This document shows positions 11,218-24,878 of a stretch of 64,000 nucleotides of DNA, piece by piece. Within the stretch, counting starts at the first letter, position 1. Every line of letters starts with the position of its first letter. This DNA is from Limonium bicolor. Its lineage: Eukaryota > Streptophyta > Magnoliopsida > Caryophyllales > Plumbaginaceae. Where the stretch lies: NCBI GenBank assembly GCA_023374045.1, contig CM041776.1, positions 470,889,875-470,953,874 of the forward strand. The letters run 5' to 3'. Position numbers and translations under genes: made by a program. The notes under the pieces were generated by a model. It was not told where the DNA came from. It ran no database searches and worked only from the letters and a program-made list of their open reading frames with translations.

Positions 11218-12955
11218 ATGGTGGTGTAGGTGACAGTAGTAGCAGCGGTAGTAGTTAGCCGCTTCTTCCTTGTGTAGCTACTTAGCTGCGAAAGAGAGAA
11301 AAGCTTGTTTGTGTTACCAGTGGGAATTCATATCTAGGCATACACTTGATCAAGGAGCTTCTTTCGTATGGTTACCTCGTTAGGGCAACTGTTGAATCAA
11401 GGTATATAATTAATTACTACCGTACTACCATATTCTTCTTCTTAATGATTTGGTATGATTAATTTCAGTGTTGAATAACAGGGGACTTGGAGGATATGAA
11501 TAGACTGATGATGAGTGATGATAATGAAATGAGGAGATTAGAGAGTGTGGTTGTGGCGAAAATGGCAAGTATTGAAGCTTTATCTGATGCGTTTAGAGGA
11601 TGCCATGTTGTTTTTCATACTTCATCGTTTATTGACCCCCGTGGGCTCTCTGGTTACAATGTAAGTCTAATTATTACCCTAATTTAGTTGTTGATAAATC
11701 AATTCTTCTCTTAATTAATCTCAAATCTATACTTACTACTAAAACATCTTAATTTGGTTATAATTAGAACTTCATCCCCATCCCGTTCTGATTAAGGAAA
11801 TTGACATTTAAAGTGAATCCAATGCATAATCAATTGGTAAGTAGCTAGCTAGCTAGCTAACGTATGATCATCACCAAAGACGTACTCTTCGGTTATTTGT
11901 TGATATACGTCGTCTGTCTTTGCTAGCTAGTAGTACTATGACTAACTAATCATCAATAGAAGAGGTCCCCGGCGGGATGGATTCTGCATCTCTGTTTTGG
12001 CTCTTTTCAGCTAACACATTTAAATAGTTTAGTGTGTGTAATAGTACCTTATCCTACCAGTCAAACAAACTTCTACACCCTGACCAGCTCGTCATTCGGT
12101 ATTCCGTGCGCCTCGGATATTTATTAGGAAAAAAAAAAAGTTTGTTTATTTTATTTTATTTCCTGTATCATAAATCAGGAGAGAACAGCGTTCTTGGAAA
12201 CCGAAGGCGCAAAAAACGTGATTGAGGCATGTGGGAGAGCTGCCTACTAAAAACGATGCGTTTTCACTTCATCATTACTATCATGTATCTGGAATGAACA
12301 GAACGCCAACGAAGGCGTGATTGTAGACGATAGAACTTGGAGCGACGAAGATTTCTGCAGGGACAATAAGGTAATTATATATGAACACTTTTCACAATAT
12401 TAATTACTCCTCCTATCACTCATTTATTTCAAAACGAATAAAAATTTTGGGATCGATACATGCTACAGTTATGGCTAGCCTTAGGCAAGACGAGAGCGGA
12501 GAAAGCAGCATGGACAAAATCACGTCAACTCAAAGTCCGACTCGTGACATCTGTCCAGGTCTAGTCATGGAACCTACTTTCCCAAACGCTAATACGAGAC
12601 TTCACTTCCTATCTCAAGAGCGGCCGGTTAATGCTATCACGAGGGCTGCTAGCAACGGAGGAGCGCGGGGAAAGGTTAGCTAGGGCGGAAGTTCAGTTAT
12701 ACGAGGCGATGGATAACGGATGTGCGAGTGGGAGGTACGTGATCTTTGAGCGTGTGATTGATAGGTTGGAATTGGCGAGGACGAGTGGAGAATGGGTTGA
12801 AGATGCAGGGATTATTAACGAGTGGGTTTGACTGGAGAGGTGATTATGATGATGATGAGGTTGTAGTGAGAGGGAAAGTTAGTTGTGAGAGGATTAAGAG
12901 GTTGTTGGGGCAGAGAGTGTACGACCAGATTGTAGAAAGTGGAAGTGAGACGTAA
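11218..12955 (+). pseudogene. Cinnamoyl-CoA reductase-like (SNL6-type) Rossmann protein, damaged
   Basis: Four exons of a short-chain dehydrogenase/reductase of the plant CCR-like SNL6 group: exon 1 to 11401 (VTSGNSYLGIHLIKELL, the dinucleotide-binding turn), exon 2 about 11482-11660 (VVVAKMASIEALSDAFRGCH, VFHTSSFIDP), exon 3 12179-12370 (TAFLETEGAKNVIEACGRAA, CVFTSSLL), exon 4 from about 12467 (LALGKTRAEKAAWTKSRQLK, FPNANT, RGLLAT, YEAMDNG, FERVIDRL, MQGLL). Introns have GT-AG ends. Lesions: no intact start (ATG at 11218 runs into TAG after three codons), TAA in exon 3 just after GRAAY, a one-base loss before CPGL in exon 4, and frame changes near 12600 and 12800. The SDR YxxxK site reads LALGK, so the catalytic Tyr is absent, which I believe is usual in this subgroup. 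Some lesions may be assembly errors; several together suggest a pseudogene. Confidence 0.78.
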
Positions 12956-13779
12956 TTGAAATGTTTAATACTAATTGAAGCTAGATTAGCTAGCTCTTGT
13001 TTTGATCGAGTTTAATTTAGTGTGTGTGAGCAATAATTTGATACTTAATTTAAGATCTATGGTCATTTCTTTGCTATACTTAGCTAGCTATTCCTTTTCT
13101 GTGATTCAATTTTTATTGAGTTCTGCAGGCCTGCTGCTTTATGACTTCAAAATTTTAACGAGATTGATTTAGTCATATCATAAACAAAATAAAAAGATCC
13201 GATGAGGTAAAGTTTCCTCCACATTGCTTCATCACTATATCTTACCATCCAGTTCACCTATATCAGTCCTCCAAAATAATCCACCTAATTTACTGAAAAG
13301 AAAATGATCACTACTCATTAATTAAAAAAATCAAACTGAAATGCCGAATCATATTGAATTAATCCGATATCTAATCTCAACCGTAAGATGTATAGTTATA
13401 CAATGATTTATGATATTATTAAAATTTTAATATATACTAACTTCTTAAACTATATGATAAGCTTACAAAGCCTGTATTTTTATTACATTAATGCTACAAA
13501 AATGATTGAATATGTACAAGTATTATCCTCCATTAATCTTCTAATAAAATATTTGTATTTAAATCAGACTTTAATGCTATACTCCAAAATATGAAACAGT
13601 ATTATACTCATTTTATCATTAAATAAATTAGTTTTTAAATAAATCTGATAGTTAAAAGTTTTGTCTAATGATGTAAAATTTTAGTTTAAGTCGTATTTGT
13701 CAACATTATAACACTTTTGATAAGAATATACATAACTTTTAATCAAATATGACAGGTGCCATAATTTATAGGTATATGA
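12956..13779. other. AT-rich intergenic DNA
   Basis: Follows the SNL6-like stop codon. The first 100-200 bp may be its 3' UTR. Nothing else recognised. Confidence 0.4.
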
Positions 13780-16700
13780 CATAGTGTAACACCCCATCTC
13801 CAAATACATTGATCGTCGCCCTAAGTCATCTCGTTCATTAACATCGCAGCGGAAAAGTTCTACTAAATTGTGTTACCGCCGTTAGTCACCCACGTGACTA
13901 ACTACGCCTATTCCCTTACTAGTCACGGTCTGACTAACCGGATAATTACTCGAGCATCTATACAATACAATTCATAAACCACAACTTATACCGAGTATCT
14001 CATATCCTAATATATCATTCTAACATCTCATCAATTACTAAACGAGTGTACATGCACAACTCGTGTAACAAATGTAAAAGCGACCCGAAGTACTGTACCC
14101 GCTCCCACTCTCAGGTTGAGTCCTCGTCTGGCACCTACCTGCAAAGTTAAATCACAGGCCCCAAGGGGCTCAGCATATTGCTGGTACAGAAACGTGCAGC
14201 CCACAAGCTAGCAGGGTTACACACGACTACTTTGTCGTATACATGCAATTGTTTATTCATACAAGTAATAATAAGAAGTACGATAACAAACAACACATTT
14301 ATGTGAAACATTCACAGCTCAAATAAATCGAACGTCGTAATGGACGCCCATTAATAGTAAGTTAGATTGCTAACTCCTGAGGCCGGAGAATTGTTTAGTT
14401 CTCGTAGTGTTTGACCTACCTTATAAGTGCCACCCTTCTCTTTAGAACTGGTTGTTCTCTAACTGAATTGTTTATTTTTGTCGGGTCAAGGTAACCCTAA
14501 CCATGAGTTTATTAGCTCCATTGGGTTAATAAACATTAATTCTTAAGTTATGAGGGTGTAGGCTTGACCCTCCCGCTCCTCCTGAATTTGCCTCCCATCT
14601 CGAACTGTTCACTCGAGATGGTCGGGTCTGTTTGTCGACCCTAGGCGACAAGTCGTAGACGAGCCATATGCGGAAGACAAAATCTGATACAGATGCCGAC
14701 CTCCTAACCTAAACATGCATGACCGAGTCATCCCGGATTCCTCTCCTCCCAAGTTCCAGTTAGTTGAAGTCTCATTGACAATGTGTTAGGTAAACCTCTC
14801 TCGGTATTACCAACTAACACAGGGAGTATTTATACCTTATACAATTGTTACTAAACATAGTTTAATGAACAAGCTTTTAAATCATTCGTGTTAGTGTGCA
14901 ATGGACACACAATAACAATACAGTAGATCGGTTTCATGCTTAATCTTGTTTGGTCGTATCACAATAACATAGCACACAAACCGAGGTAGACCTCGTTAGC
15001 AAACAAGCTACAAGAATCCCATACCGTACACCGGAGATTGGCTAGTTCTTAACACCACATTCGCCTAATCCGCCGAACGCCTCCGACTATCTAGATCTGT
15101 AACCAGAACTCGTATTAGTATCATGTGTCTTAGAACTATTTGTTTCTTTTCTACTTAAACCTCATCCTAGGTTAACCCGGGTATAATAGTATACCGTTTA
15201 ACGGGTTCGTTCATTTATGAGCGTTTCCAAGCTCAATTCTAATTCATTAACATACTAACATCGTTAGCAGTTATTTAGTTGCACAGTTAGCAACTTTAGA
15301 CTTATACGGACCTTGTATTAGGTTTTCGTATTTTTCACTATTCATCTGTATTTCACTATTCATTTATAGTGCCTCGTATTCTACTATTCATTTATACGGC
15401 CTCGTATTTTACTATTCGTCGTATTTCACTATTCACGTATACGTCTCGTATTTTACTGTTCACGTATACGTCTTTACTATTCATTATACGTATTTACTAT
15501 TCATGTATACGTATTTACTATTTTTTTCAATATAACTTGTATTTTCTTTAAAATACATTAAGTATTGATTTCTCTTATACTTATTAAATTACGGGTATAC
15601 CCCTCGTGACCTTAAGTTATATACGGGTCTCGTTTAACCCCGTCTTAACTCTGTTTCTTTTACAACTTGTTTCTAAATTCTTTATTTAATTTCCTTAACC
15701 TTCTAAACACATAAAATGTGTTATTTACATTCCTTACCCATAGTTTTCTCTTAATTTCTATTTTACTCATAATAAGTTCTAAACTTGTTATTTTTATTTC
15801 TAAATTCTTCCAAAGTCTTTCTTAATTAAATTATTTTATACTTTTGGTCAATTACCAAAATATGCCCCTTTGACCAGTCTTTTTTGGTCAAAACCCTCTA
15901 ACTTTCCATTATTTACAATATTCCCCTAAAGTTAATTTAACTTAACTTTTTTATTCCTTTATCTTTTAATATCTAATCTTTTGCTAAAAAGTTATTCTAG
16001 CTCCTCTAAACATTTCACAAACTGTCATTGACCAAGTTTGACCATGTTTGACCACGTTTGACCAGGGAAATTACCATTTTACCCTTGTGGTCTTTTCTTT
16101 ATCCTAACTCATTTATTAACCAATTTAACTTCAATTAATTTCTAATTTTCGTATCTAATTTCCTACAGATTTTTGAACATCAAAAATCATTTTAAACATC
16201 TCTAACAACCACATTTAATTATCTAATGTTATAGTATATATATATATATATCATCCTTTATTAACCTTAATATACCAAAAACCTTTAAATTCCTTATAAC
16301 ACTTATAAACTCTTTATAATTGTAAACTTAATTCTATAATTATTTTCTCATCACTTAAACTCTCAAAAATTCATATTAACTCATATATTTTCGCCTTGAT
16401 ATTATGTACCAAAACTTCTCAAATTTTTACATATTACTCTAATTATACTAATTCCTTCAATTTAAACTTAGTTAGATAATTTTTCTAACTCACATATACC
16501 TCCTAATTTTCGGCCACCATATAAATTATAGTATATGAATTTTCTTGTATATTATGATAGCTTATATTGAAGCTTATATCATAAGGTTTATAAATCTAAT
16601 TTTAGATTTACAAAATATTACATTTAATGTGTCAATATTTAAATCTAACATCTAACAAATTCGGCAATAATAAACAAGGTATACAATAGGTTATATCATA

Positions 16701-17542
16701 TATAGATCCATATTTAGTACCTTGAAATATGTAGTTGTAGGATTTACCTTGTATATTAACCTTTAGCTTAATATTAAGCTTGTTTTCCTTAGAAATTTTG
16801 ACAGCAATTTGCTAGAGAAATTGGCTCCAAAATCATATAATAAGATGAAGAATAAGAAGGGTTAGTAACCCTAGGCACTCGGCCTTGATGAAAATCAAAG
16901 AAGGAAGAGTTTCCAAGAAGGCAATGTTTTACCTCGAGAATCAAAGGCACTTCTTCGTGGTTTTTCCTGCGAATCTGGGGGCTCATGAGCTATGGTTGTA
17001 AAGCTCTTTGAAAGAGGATTCCAACGAGCTATCAAGCATAGAATTTGGACTTAATATGAAAGTTATGATCTGTGCAGACAAGGTGTTCTTTAAGGCACTA
17101 ATCTAAGAACATTGGAGTTTTTTGTGTTGTTTCTTCAAAGAGAGGAGGAGCTACGAATTTGGGAGCTCTCATATGACAGGTAAGTGTTTGATTATGATTA
17201 CTCAGGGGACAAGGTGATAAGGCACAAGGAAAGTCATGGTAAGTAAAAAGTAAGCAAAATTGAATTTTAACACCTAATGACTCATCATGAAGTAGCAGCC
17301 TTAGTCATGATTTGTCTGATTTTTTTTGTTTCTTCCTTATATTTTATAATATTAGATTCTTAAACTCGTTTCATAAGGACTTATACCATGGTTAGGTATG
17401 TTACATAACCAAAACTGCCTTAAAAACACCATTTTATGTGCTTCTGGGTTCACATTGATTATGCAATTTGTTTGTTAGTTTAAATGTGTCCTTGTATATT
17501 TACAACCTGTAGAAACTTGTTCATGAAATAGCATGTTGCTCA

Positions 17543-19825
17543 TGTAACACCCTGGATTTTGCCTTAACACTAAGTAATTAAATAACAATCTAACGGTGAA
17601 AACGGCTTCGAAACGGACTCCAAACGAGCCCTAAAGTGTAAAAACAAGCTTAGTCCGAGCTTGTGTCCAGACATGGGAAGTTCGGACACAAGTCGAGAAA
17701 GTTAAACTGCGAAAATCCATTTGTCCGAACTTGTGTCCGGACTTCAAAGTTCGGACACAAGTCGAGTTTCAAAGTCCGAATTCTTATGAGGCGTGTCCGA
17801 ACATGTGTCCGAGCTTACAAGTTTGGACATAAGTCGAGACTTGCAAGTCGACCTCGTCCTCGCATGCTGTCCGAACATTGAAGTTCGGACAGAAGTTCAC
17901 ACACGACAAAACAGAGAAAACTTCTTAAACTCTCGGGGCCTGTCCGAACATGGATGTCCGGACGGACGTTCGGACAGGTCCTGATATGCATCTTTACAAG
18001 AAAACAGAACCAATCAACACCAAAATGAACATAATAACTTAGCAACCAAAGAAGATTCATTGCAATAACTTAGTACCTCAAATGATAACAAAAACACTAT
18101 CGAAAGATCTCTTATACAGAAAGTAAATCTCCATCATACCAAAACTTCTTAGAGAACAATACCAGTGAAACACTTCAACTTAATAGCAGCGGAATAGCAA
18201 AATCCAGAAGGCGTCACCGCCACACTCTAACGAAGAGTGCTCAGGCTTTAAACTACTAACCAAATACAAAAACGTTTCCAAAACTTGTAAAACATAGCAA
18301 TTCCAAAACATAACTCAACTCGAAATTATGCGAAGTAATTATCCAGTCATCCTAAGCTATGTGATAGCGTGTCCCAATCCCCAATTCAGCCATGAGTACC
18401 TGCGATCATAAAACAACAATAGAAAACGCGAAGGGATCGCGCAAATCAGCAAAACTGAGTAAACATTGCCTCAACTTGTAAAATACATTTTGAAACTCAT
18501 TTTACATTTGCAAAACATTAACTCACACCACAACGTTACCAGTTTTCCCAACACCAAACCACCATTAGTAAAACATTTCGGGGGAGAACTTTCCAAGAAT
18601 CAAATCAATGGTTTACACGGACGACCCCCAATTGGGGTCGCAACAATTAGAATCCCACCTCACTCTACGTCCTTAAGTGTGCACACCCCCCAGAAGGTAA
18701 CTTATGACCCAAAGGAGTAGATCATTAGAGCTTAACTGCAAGTAATGTCTGCAGGCAAAATAATAAGAATATCCACGGGGTACATAGTACCAATAGTTAC
18801 ACGGAGCGCCAATAAGGCACCAACAATATACACGGAGCACCAAGAGGTACCAACAATCCAATAACCAATTCAAAGAAAGTCTCCCAAAACATTTATTCAA
18901 ACCCTTTTGCAAAACATCTCACCAGAATACACAGGGGAAATAATTCCCAAACTTCCACAATATCAAAACCATATCCAAACCAATCCCCGTTAATTCGCAA
19001 AAACACAGAGGTAGAGAATGTTGAGCACAACATTTACCTGGATACGCTCACAGCCACAAATCACTCAGCAGGATCAGCAGTAGCGTCCGTCAAGGAATTC
19101 GGTGTCTAGAATTGTAAGTAGAAGCACAATCAGGAACTACTCAAATACCAAAGAATTACTATCTAACCTTACCAATGGATTCCCCTTACCCTTCTACCAG
19201 ATCCGGCACCAGAGAAGCAGCCTAACGTGACGGGGAAAAAAAGAACGAGAATTGAGAGAGGTTGGGAGCTTGAAGAAAGAGAGGAGCGTAGAGACGGCGT
19301 ATTGAAGATGAAGAAGATCGTGTAACCGTGAAGTTAAATAGGGATTAAGTAACATAATAAAGTAGTAATAATTAATACTTACATTTGATTTAAAAGGAGA
19401 GAATGAATAAGTAGTTGTAAAATATTAATAGGTGGGTTTATATTACCACAATAATACTAATCTGAAAGCTGAGTAAACAACCACGTTAAAATCATGGAAG
19501 GATCTAGATTCAAGATTTGAGAGATAAATAAATATTATTTGGTTAAAGTAAAATAAAAGAAGGCTAACTGATCGCTAGTAAAGGATGAGAAGAATTATCT
19601 AAATAAATAGATAAAAGAATAAATACATAGTAGATGAATAAATAAGTTAGGAAGAGGAAAATATTTTAGGAGAAGTAAAATCAATTTTGTATTCTTGACA
19701 TAATAAAGTTGTTTGAGACGAACGTAAATATATATATATAGCTTCTCTGGGCCTTTATTAATCTACTAATAACATTCTTGACTATATGTTAATTTAATCC
19801 TATGCCAAAATTCACGGGTATTTCA
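17543..19825 (-). repeat. 3' LTR of element A
   Basis: 2283 bp, near-identical to 24879-27178 apart from single-base changes and small indels. It contains a cluster of inverted TGTCCGAAC/GTTCGGACA words (17650-17985) near the end joining the flank, that is, in U5. Confidence 0.93.
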
Positions 19826-19862
19826 TCTCATCCCCCTTAAAAGAAAGCTTCGCCCTCGAAGC
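19826..19862 (-). other. Polypurine tract and adjacent stem-loop of element A
   Basis: The minus strand reads TTTAAGGGGGATGAGA directly before the 3' LTR, the plus-strand primer. Just upstream AGCTTCG (19846-19852) and CGAAGCT (19857-19863) pair as a 7-bp stem with a 4-nt loop. Confidence 0.8.
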
Positions 19863-19935
19863 TAAGCCTAGATACTCCAACCAAAGACTGATCCTGAAAG
19901 TGAATCCAACTGAACTTGACTTAAGTCTTAAACGG

Positions 19936-22900
19936 TTACCTGCTCAAAAGCTGAGGGTACTTCTTCTTCATTTCCTCTTCGACCTCCCACGTCGCCTCCT
20001 CAGTCCCATGATTCGACCACAACACCTTGACCATTCGGGTGGACTTCGATCGGGTCTCTCTAGTCTTGGTGTCCAATACTTAATGGGGTACTCCTCGTAC
20101 GATAGGTTCTGCTCCAACTCCAGCACCTCAGGCTGTAGAACGTGGGACGGGTCGGGACATAACGCTTCAGCTGAGAGACATGGAAAACATTATGGACTCT
20201 CTCCAGCTCACCAGGTAGTGCCAATCTGTAGGCCACCTCTCCAATTCTCTTCAGGACCTCGTAAGGACCCACGAATTTGGGGCTCAATTTCCCCTTCTTC
20301 CCAAATCTGGTTACCCCTCTCACAGGAGACACCTTCAGGAAGACTCTATCACCAACTTCGAATTCAACCGGTCTCCTCTTTAAGTCAGCATAGGACTTCT
20401 GCCTATCCTGGGCCGCTTTCATTCGGCTCTGGATGATTCGGACCTGCTCCATCGTCTCCTCTATCAGCTGGGGTCCCAATATCACTGTCTCACTGATGTC
20501 GCTCCAACATAAAGGGGTTCTGCATTTCCTCCCATACAAGGCTTCATAGGGAGCCATCTTAATGCTAGAGTGGTAACTGTTATTATATGAGAACTCCACC
20601 AGATGAAGTCTGTCTGCCCAAGTCCCTGAAAGTCCATGACACATGCCCGAAGCATGTCCTCTAAGGTCTGGATAGTCCTCTCCGTCTGACCATCTGTCGC
20701 CGGGTGAAAAGCAGTGCTCAACTTCAATTTAGTACCCATAGCCTTCTGAAACTGCTGCCAGAAATGTGCTAAGAATCTCGAGTCTCGATCAGATACTATC
20801 GTCTGTGGCACGCCATGGTATCTGACCACATACTTAATGTATGCATCCACTAGCTGACTCATAGACCAAGTGCTCTTCATAGGTATGAATCGAGCGGACT
20901 TGGTGAGTCGATCCACGATCACCCATATCTGGTTGACTCCACCCTTCGCCGGCGGTAGTCCAACTACGAAATCCATAGAAATAGAGTCCCACTTCCATTT
21001 GGGTACCTCCAAAGGCTGCAACAATCCTCCCATCCTCTTATGCTCGAACTTCACCTTCTGACAGGTGAGGCATCTAGACACGAACTCTGCACCTCTCGCT
21101 TCATCTTCGGCCACCAGAACAGCTTCTTCAGGTCTTTGTACAATTTATCTCCGCCTGGGTGGACTGAATAGGGAGTATTATGAGCCTCCTTCATCAGTCT
21201 CTCTTCACATCTGCACAACTCTGAGGACGCACCAACGGCCTCTGAATCTAAGACTGCCATCCGATTTCGAACCCTTCTGCCTTCCCCTCCTTCAACTTCT
21301 CCCTGATTCGTTCCAACTTAACATCGCCAGGCTGTCCTTTGAGTATCTCTCCATAAATGTCGGAAGAGACACTCATGTGGTACAGCTTCACTTCGTGCTC
21401 TACTCCTCCAGATTCCATCACCTCTAAATTCAACTTCTGAAACTCACGAGCTAGCTCATCAGGAAGGACCCACATGGAGTTCACTGAATGACTCCTCTTT
21501 CTGCTTAATGCATCCGCTACCAAGTTGGACTTCCCTTCATGGTACAGAATCTCCAGTCATAGTCCTTAATCAGCTCTAACCATCGTCTCTGCCTCATATT
21601 CAATTCTTTCTGGGTGAAAATATACTTGAGGCTTTTGTGGTCGGTGAAGATCTTGCACGAGACACCATAGAGGTAGTGTCTCCAATCTTGAGTGCAAAAA
21701 CCACGCTGCTAACTCCAGGTCATGCGTCGGATATCTGGTCTCATATTCTTTCAACTGCCTCGACGCGTAGGCTATGACCTTCCGTGCTGCATCAGGACGC
21801 ACCCTAAGCCATATTTGGAAGCATCGCTGAAAACTTCGAACCCATCTGTCCCTGAAGGCAAGGTCAGGACTGGAGCTGTGGTCAACCTCTCCTTCAACGT
21901 CTGGAACGCCTTCTCACAGTCGTCGTCCCACTGGAATTTGATCACTTTCTTCATAAGGTTGGTGAGAGGTCTCGCTATCTTCGAAAAGTCCTTCACGAAA
22001 CGTCTGTAATACCCCGCCAAGCCCAGAAAGCTTCGCACTTCAGTCAAGTTACTGGGCCTTGGCCATTCTTTTACGGCCTGAATCTTCGGGATCTACTGAG
22101 ATGCCTTCTCTGGTGATGACGTGGCCCAGAAATGCCACTCGGTCTAACCAGAAGTCACACTTGGACAACTTCGCGTACAGCTGCTGCTCCCTCAATGTCT
22201 GCAATACTAGCCTCAAATGCTCCTCATGCTCCCGTTCGTCCTTGGAATATATAAGGATGTCATCTATCACCACGAACCGATCCAAGTAGGGGTGGAAGAT
22301 ACGGTTCATGAGGTCCATAAAGACAGCTGGGGCGTTGGTAAGTCCAAAGGGCATCACCAAGAATTCAAAGTGCCCATACCTAGTCCGGAAGGCTGTCTTC
22401 GGGATGTCTCTCTCTGCCACTCTGAGCTGATGGTATCCTGACCTCAAATCGATCTTCGAGAAGGTCCCTGCCCCTTGCAGCTGGTCAAAAAGATCGTCTA
22501 TCTCGGCAAGGGATATCTGTTCTTCACTGTGATCTGGTTCAGCTCCCTGTAGTCGATGCATAGCCTCATACTCCCGTCTTTCTTCTTCACAAACAAGACC
22601 GGGGCTCCCCAAGGCTACACTAGGGTGAATGTCCCTTATCCAAAAGATCCTCCAACTGGGTCTTCAATTCCTTCAATTCTGAGGGTGCCATCCGGTAAGG
22701 AGCCTTCGAAATCGGCGCTGAGCCTGGCACAAGGTCGATGCTGAATTCCACTTCTCGGTCTGGCGGCATACCCGGAATCTCGTCTGGGAACACGTCTGGG
22801 AATTCGCTTACTACTCGGATCTCCTTCTTTCGTCTGGCTCCTGGCTCAGGTCTTGGACATAGCAGAGGTATGCTTGCTGTCCTTTCTTTACTTGGGAGAG

Positions 22901-23344
22901 AATTGTCATTGCTGATACGAGCTTCACTCCGGGCTTCTCCTCCACATTTCTGTACGAGACTCTCCGTCCCGACGGTCCTCTTGAGAATAATCTTCTGCTC
23001 ACTGCAGTCTATCCTTCCCTTGTATTTGCTCAGCCAATCCATCCCCAGGATTATATCAAAGTCGGTCAAGGCGAATTGGATCAAATCTATTACAAATTGC
23101 TCCCCTTTGATGTCTATACCTACGTCTTTCATTACATTCTTACAAGTAATCACCGTCCCGATGGTATAGATACAGCTATAGGAGAAGTCTCACAAATCTC
23201 TATCCCCAATTTCCCAACTAGGCTATCAGATATAAAGAATAAGTAGCCCCAGTATCAAAAAGAATGCGTGCAGGAGTACCAAGAACAGTAAAGGTACCTG
23301 CCAACACGTCTGCCTCGGCCTCGGCTTCGCCCGACTCATCACAT
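19936..23344 (-). pseudogene. Element A pol: protease, RT, RNase H, integrase, chromodomain-like tail
   Basis: Protease: LFDTGA near 23250, ILGMDWL near 23035. [34 protein letters not shown] and a catalytic box reading [10 protein letters not shown] (one residue shorter than usual). RNase [26 protein letters not shown]. Integrase: [11 protein letters not shown], then the D,D,E residues in [18 protein letters not shown] and [15 protein letters not shown]. The tail HNVFHVSQLK is followed by MVKVLWSNHGTEEATWEVEE, the aromatic-rich chromodomain-like motif of Tekay/Del elements. Stop at 19936-19938. At least five frame breaks (near 22615, 22048, 21570, 21115, 20645) make the copy inactive as read. 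Confidence 0.88.
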
Positions 23345-24485
23345 TTATCTTCCCTGGAGCCCGCTGCTGGTTGCCTCGGTACTCCCCTTGGCCTCTATTG
23401 CCACCATTGCCGCCCTCTCCATTACTACGCTGAGGAGCGTCCCCGCGCTGACTCTGATTCGGGCCTCTGCCCTGCTGGTCGGACTGCCTGAACGAGCGGT
23501 CGCCACTGTAGCCTCTCTGCTGACTGCCTCCCTGGGGACTCTGAAAGCACTCGAATAATCGGTGTCCCCGCCTTCCACAGCGAAGCAGGTGACCAAGTTC
23601 CCCTCACAATCCTTCCCCGGGTGATCCTTGTTGCACCTCTTGCAGTAAAAGTGCCTCTCCTGTCTGGTCTCCTCTCTGAGACTGGTGCTGGGGCTGGTCA
23701 CCTCGCCTCTGATCACCCCTCTGATCTCCCCCATGTCTCGGCCTCCCGTCTCTGCGGTCCGAGTGAGGCTTCCACCTCTTCTCCTGCTGATGTCTGTGGG
23801 ACTGATCCTCTCGTCCTCGGGGCTCATCTCCTCCCTCCATCTTCCTCTTATTACCAGCCAGGACCTCCTTCCTCTTCTGCTGCACCCTGTACAGGTTAGC
23901 AGCCTTCCCGTACGCATCTTGGAGCGTCGGGATTGTCAGCACACTGAGGGCCTCCTGCAGACTCCAGTTTAGCCCACCCACAAACCTCTGCACCTTCGAC
24001 GCCTCGTCGGGGACCATCGTAGGCGCGAACCTGGCCAGCTCCAGGAACTTCGAATGGTACTCCTTGACACTCAAATAGCTGCTTGAGTTCTGAGAACTCC
24101 AAATACTTCTGCATCCTGACATGCTCGGGGTAGAAGCGCCTCCTCATGGCCTCCTTCAGGCCATCCCACCGAAATCAGGCCCAGCCAATAGCACATCTCT
24201 GTTGGCGGACCACCAGATGTCTGCCTCACTCTTGAAATAGTAAACTGCTGCGTTTACCCTTCGGTCAGCTGGGCAATTGACTGCTTCGAAAATCTTGTCG
24301 AATTCTCTTATCCAGTCCTCAAGTAGCACCGGGTCCTCCTCTCCCTTGAAGGATGTGGGCTTCAGATGGGCAATTCTCTTAGTGTAGTCCTCCGGCACAT
24401 TATCCCTCTGCGCCTGCCTCTGGACTATCTGTCCCAGGTTGAGAGCCAACTCCTGCAACTGCCTCATGGGGTCGTTGGCGGCCAT
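23345..24485 (-). pseudogene. Element A gag
   Basis: The start at 24485 gives MAANDPMRQLQEL; the gag domain follows with LKPTSFKGEEDP, AAVYYFKSEADIWW, then in shifted frames RRRFYPEHVRMQ (about 24100-24145), EYHSKFLELARF, VQRFVGGL and an Arg/His/Gln-rich basic linker (about 23650-23800). A zinc knuckle CKRCNKDHPGKDC is at about 23610-23650; a second knuckle is blurred by a frameshift. At least three frame changes break the frame. In an intact copy Gag would assemble the particle and bind RNA. There is no intron-like break and no extra domain between gag and protease here, unlike B and C. Confidence 0.85.
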
Positions 24486-24860
24486 CTGAGTTCGCGACTC
24501 CTACTTCTGGTGTGGTATGGAAACTCAGTCTGTCAGCCAGTCCTGCACTCCCTAGAGCTCTATGCGAACTCCTGATTACATGTACTAAGCAAGTGTCAAC
24601 ATCCACCCATATCCCCATATATTAAGTCTCTACCCCATATTAGGAGCTAGCACATCTAATAGCTCCAATACCAGTACGCAATACTCATTCAGTTATGCTA
24701 ACATCATCACAATCATTGTAATACACAAACAGAGAATGAACTTCAATATCCATACAGTATAACATCACATACACAGTATCGCAGGCACTACAATTCCCCA
24801 AACGGCTTACCCCACATTTTAGTTCCCTTTTAATCCAAATTTTATCTTATTTACCAAACA

Positions 24861-24875
24861 CGGCTCTGATACCAC
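24861..24875 (-). other. Primer-binding site of element A (iMet-tRNA)
   Basis: On the minus strand TGGTATCAGAGCCGT lies 3 nt after the 5' LTR end (TTACA). It is complementary to the 3' end of initiator Met-tRNA, the usual plant LTR primer. Confidence 0.9.
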
Positions 24876-24878
24876 CTT

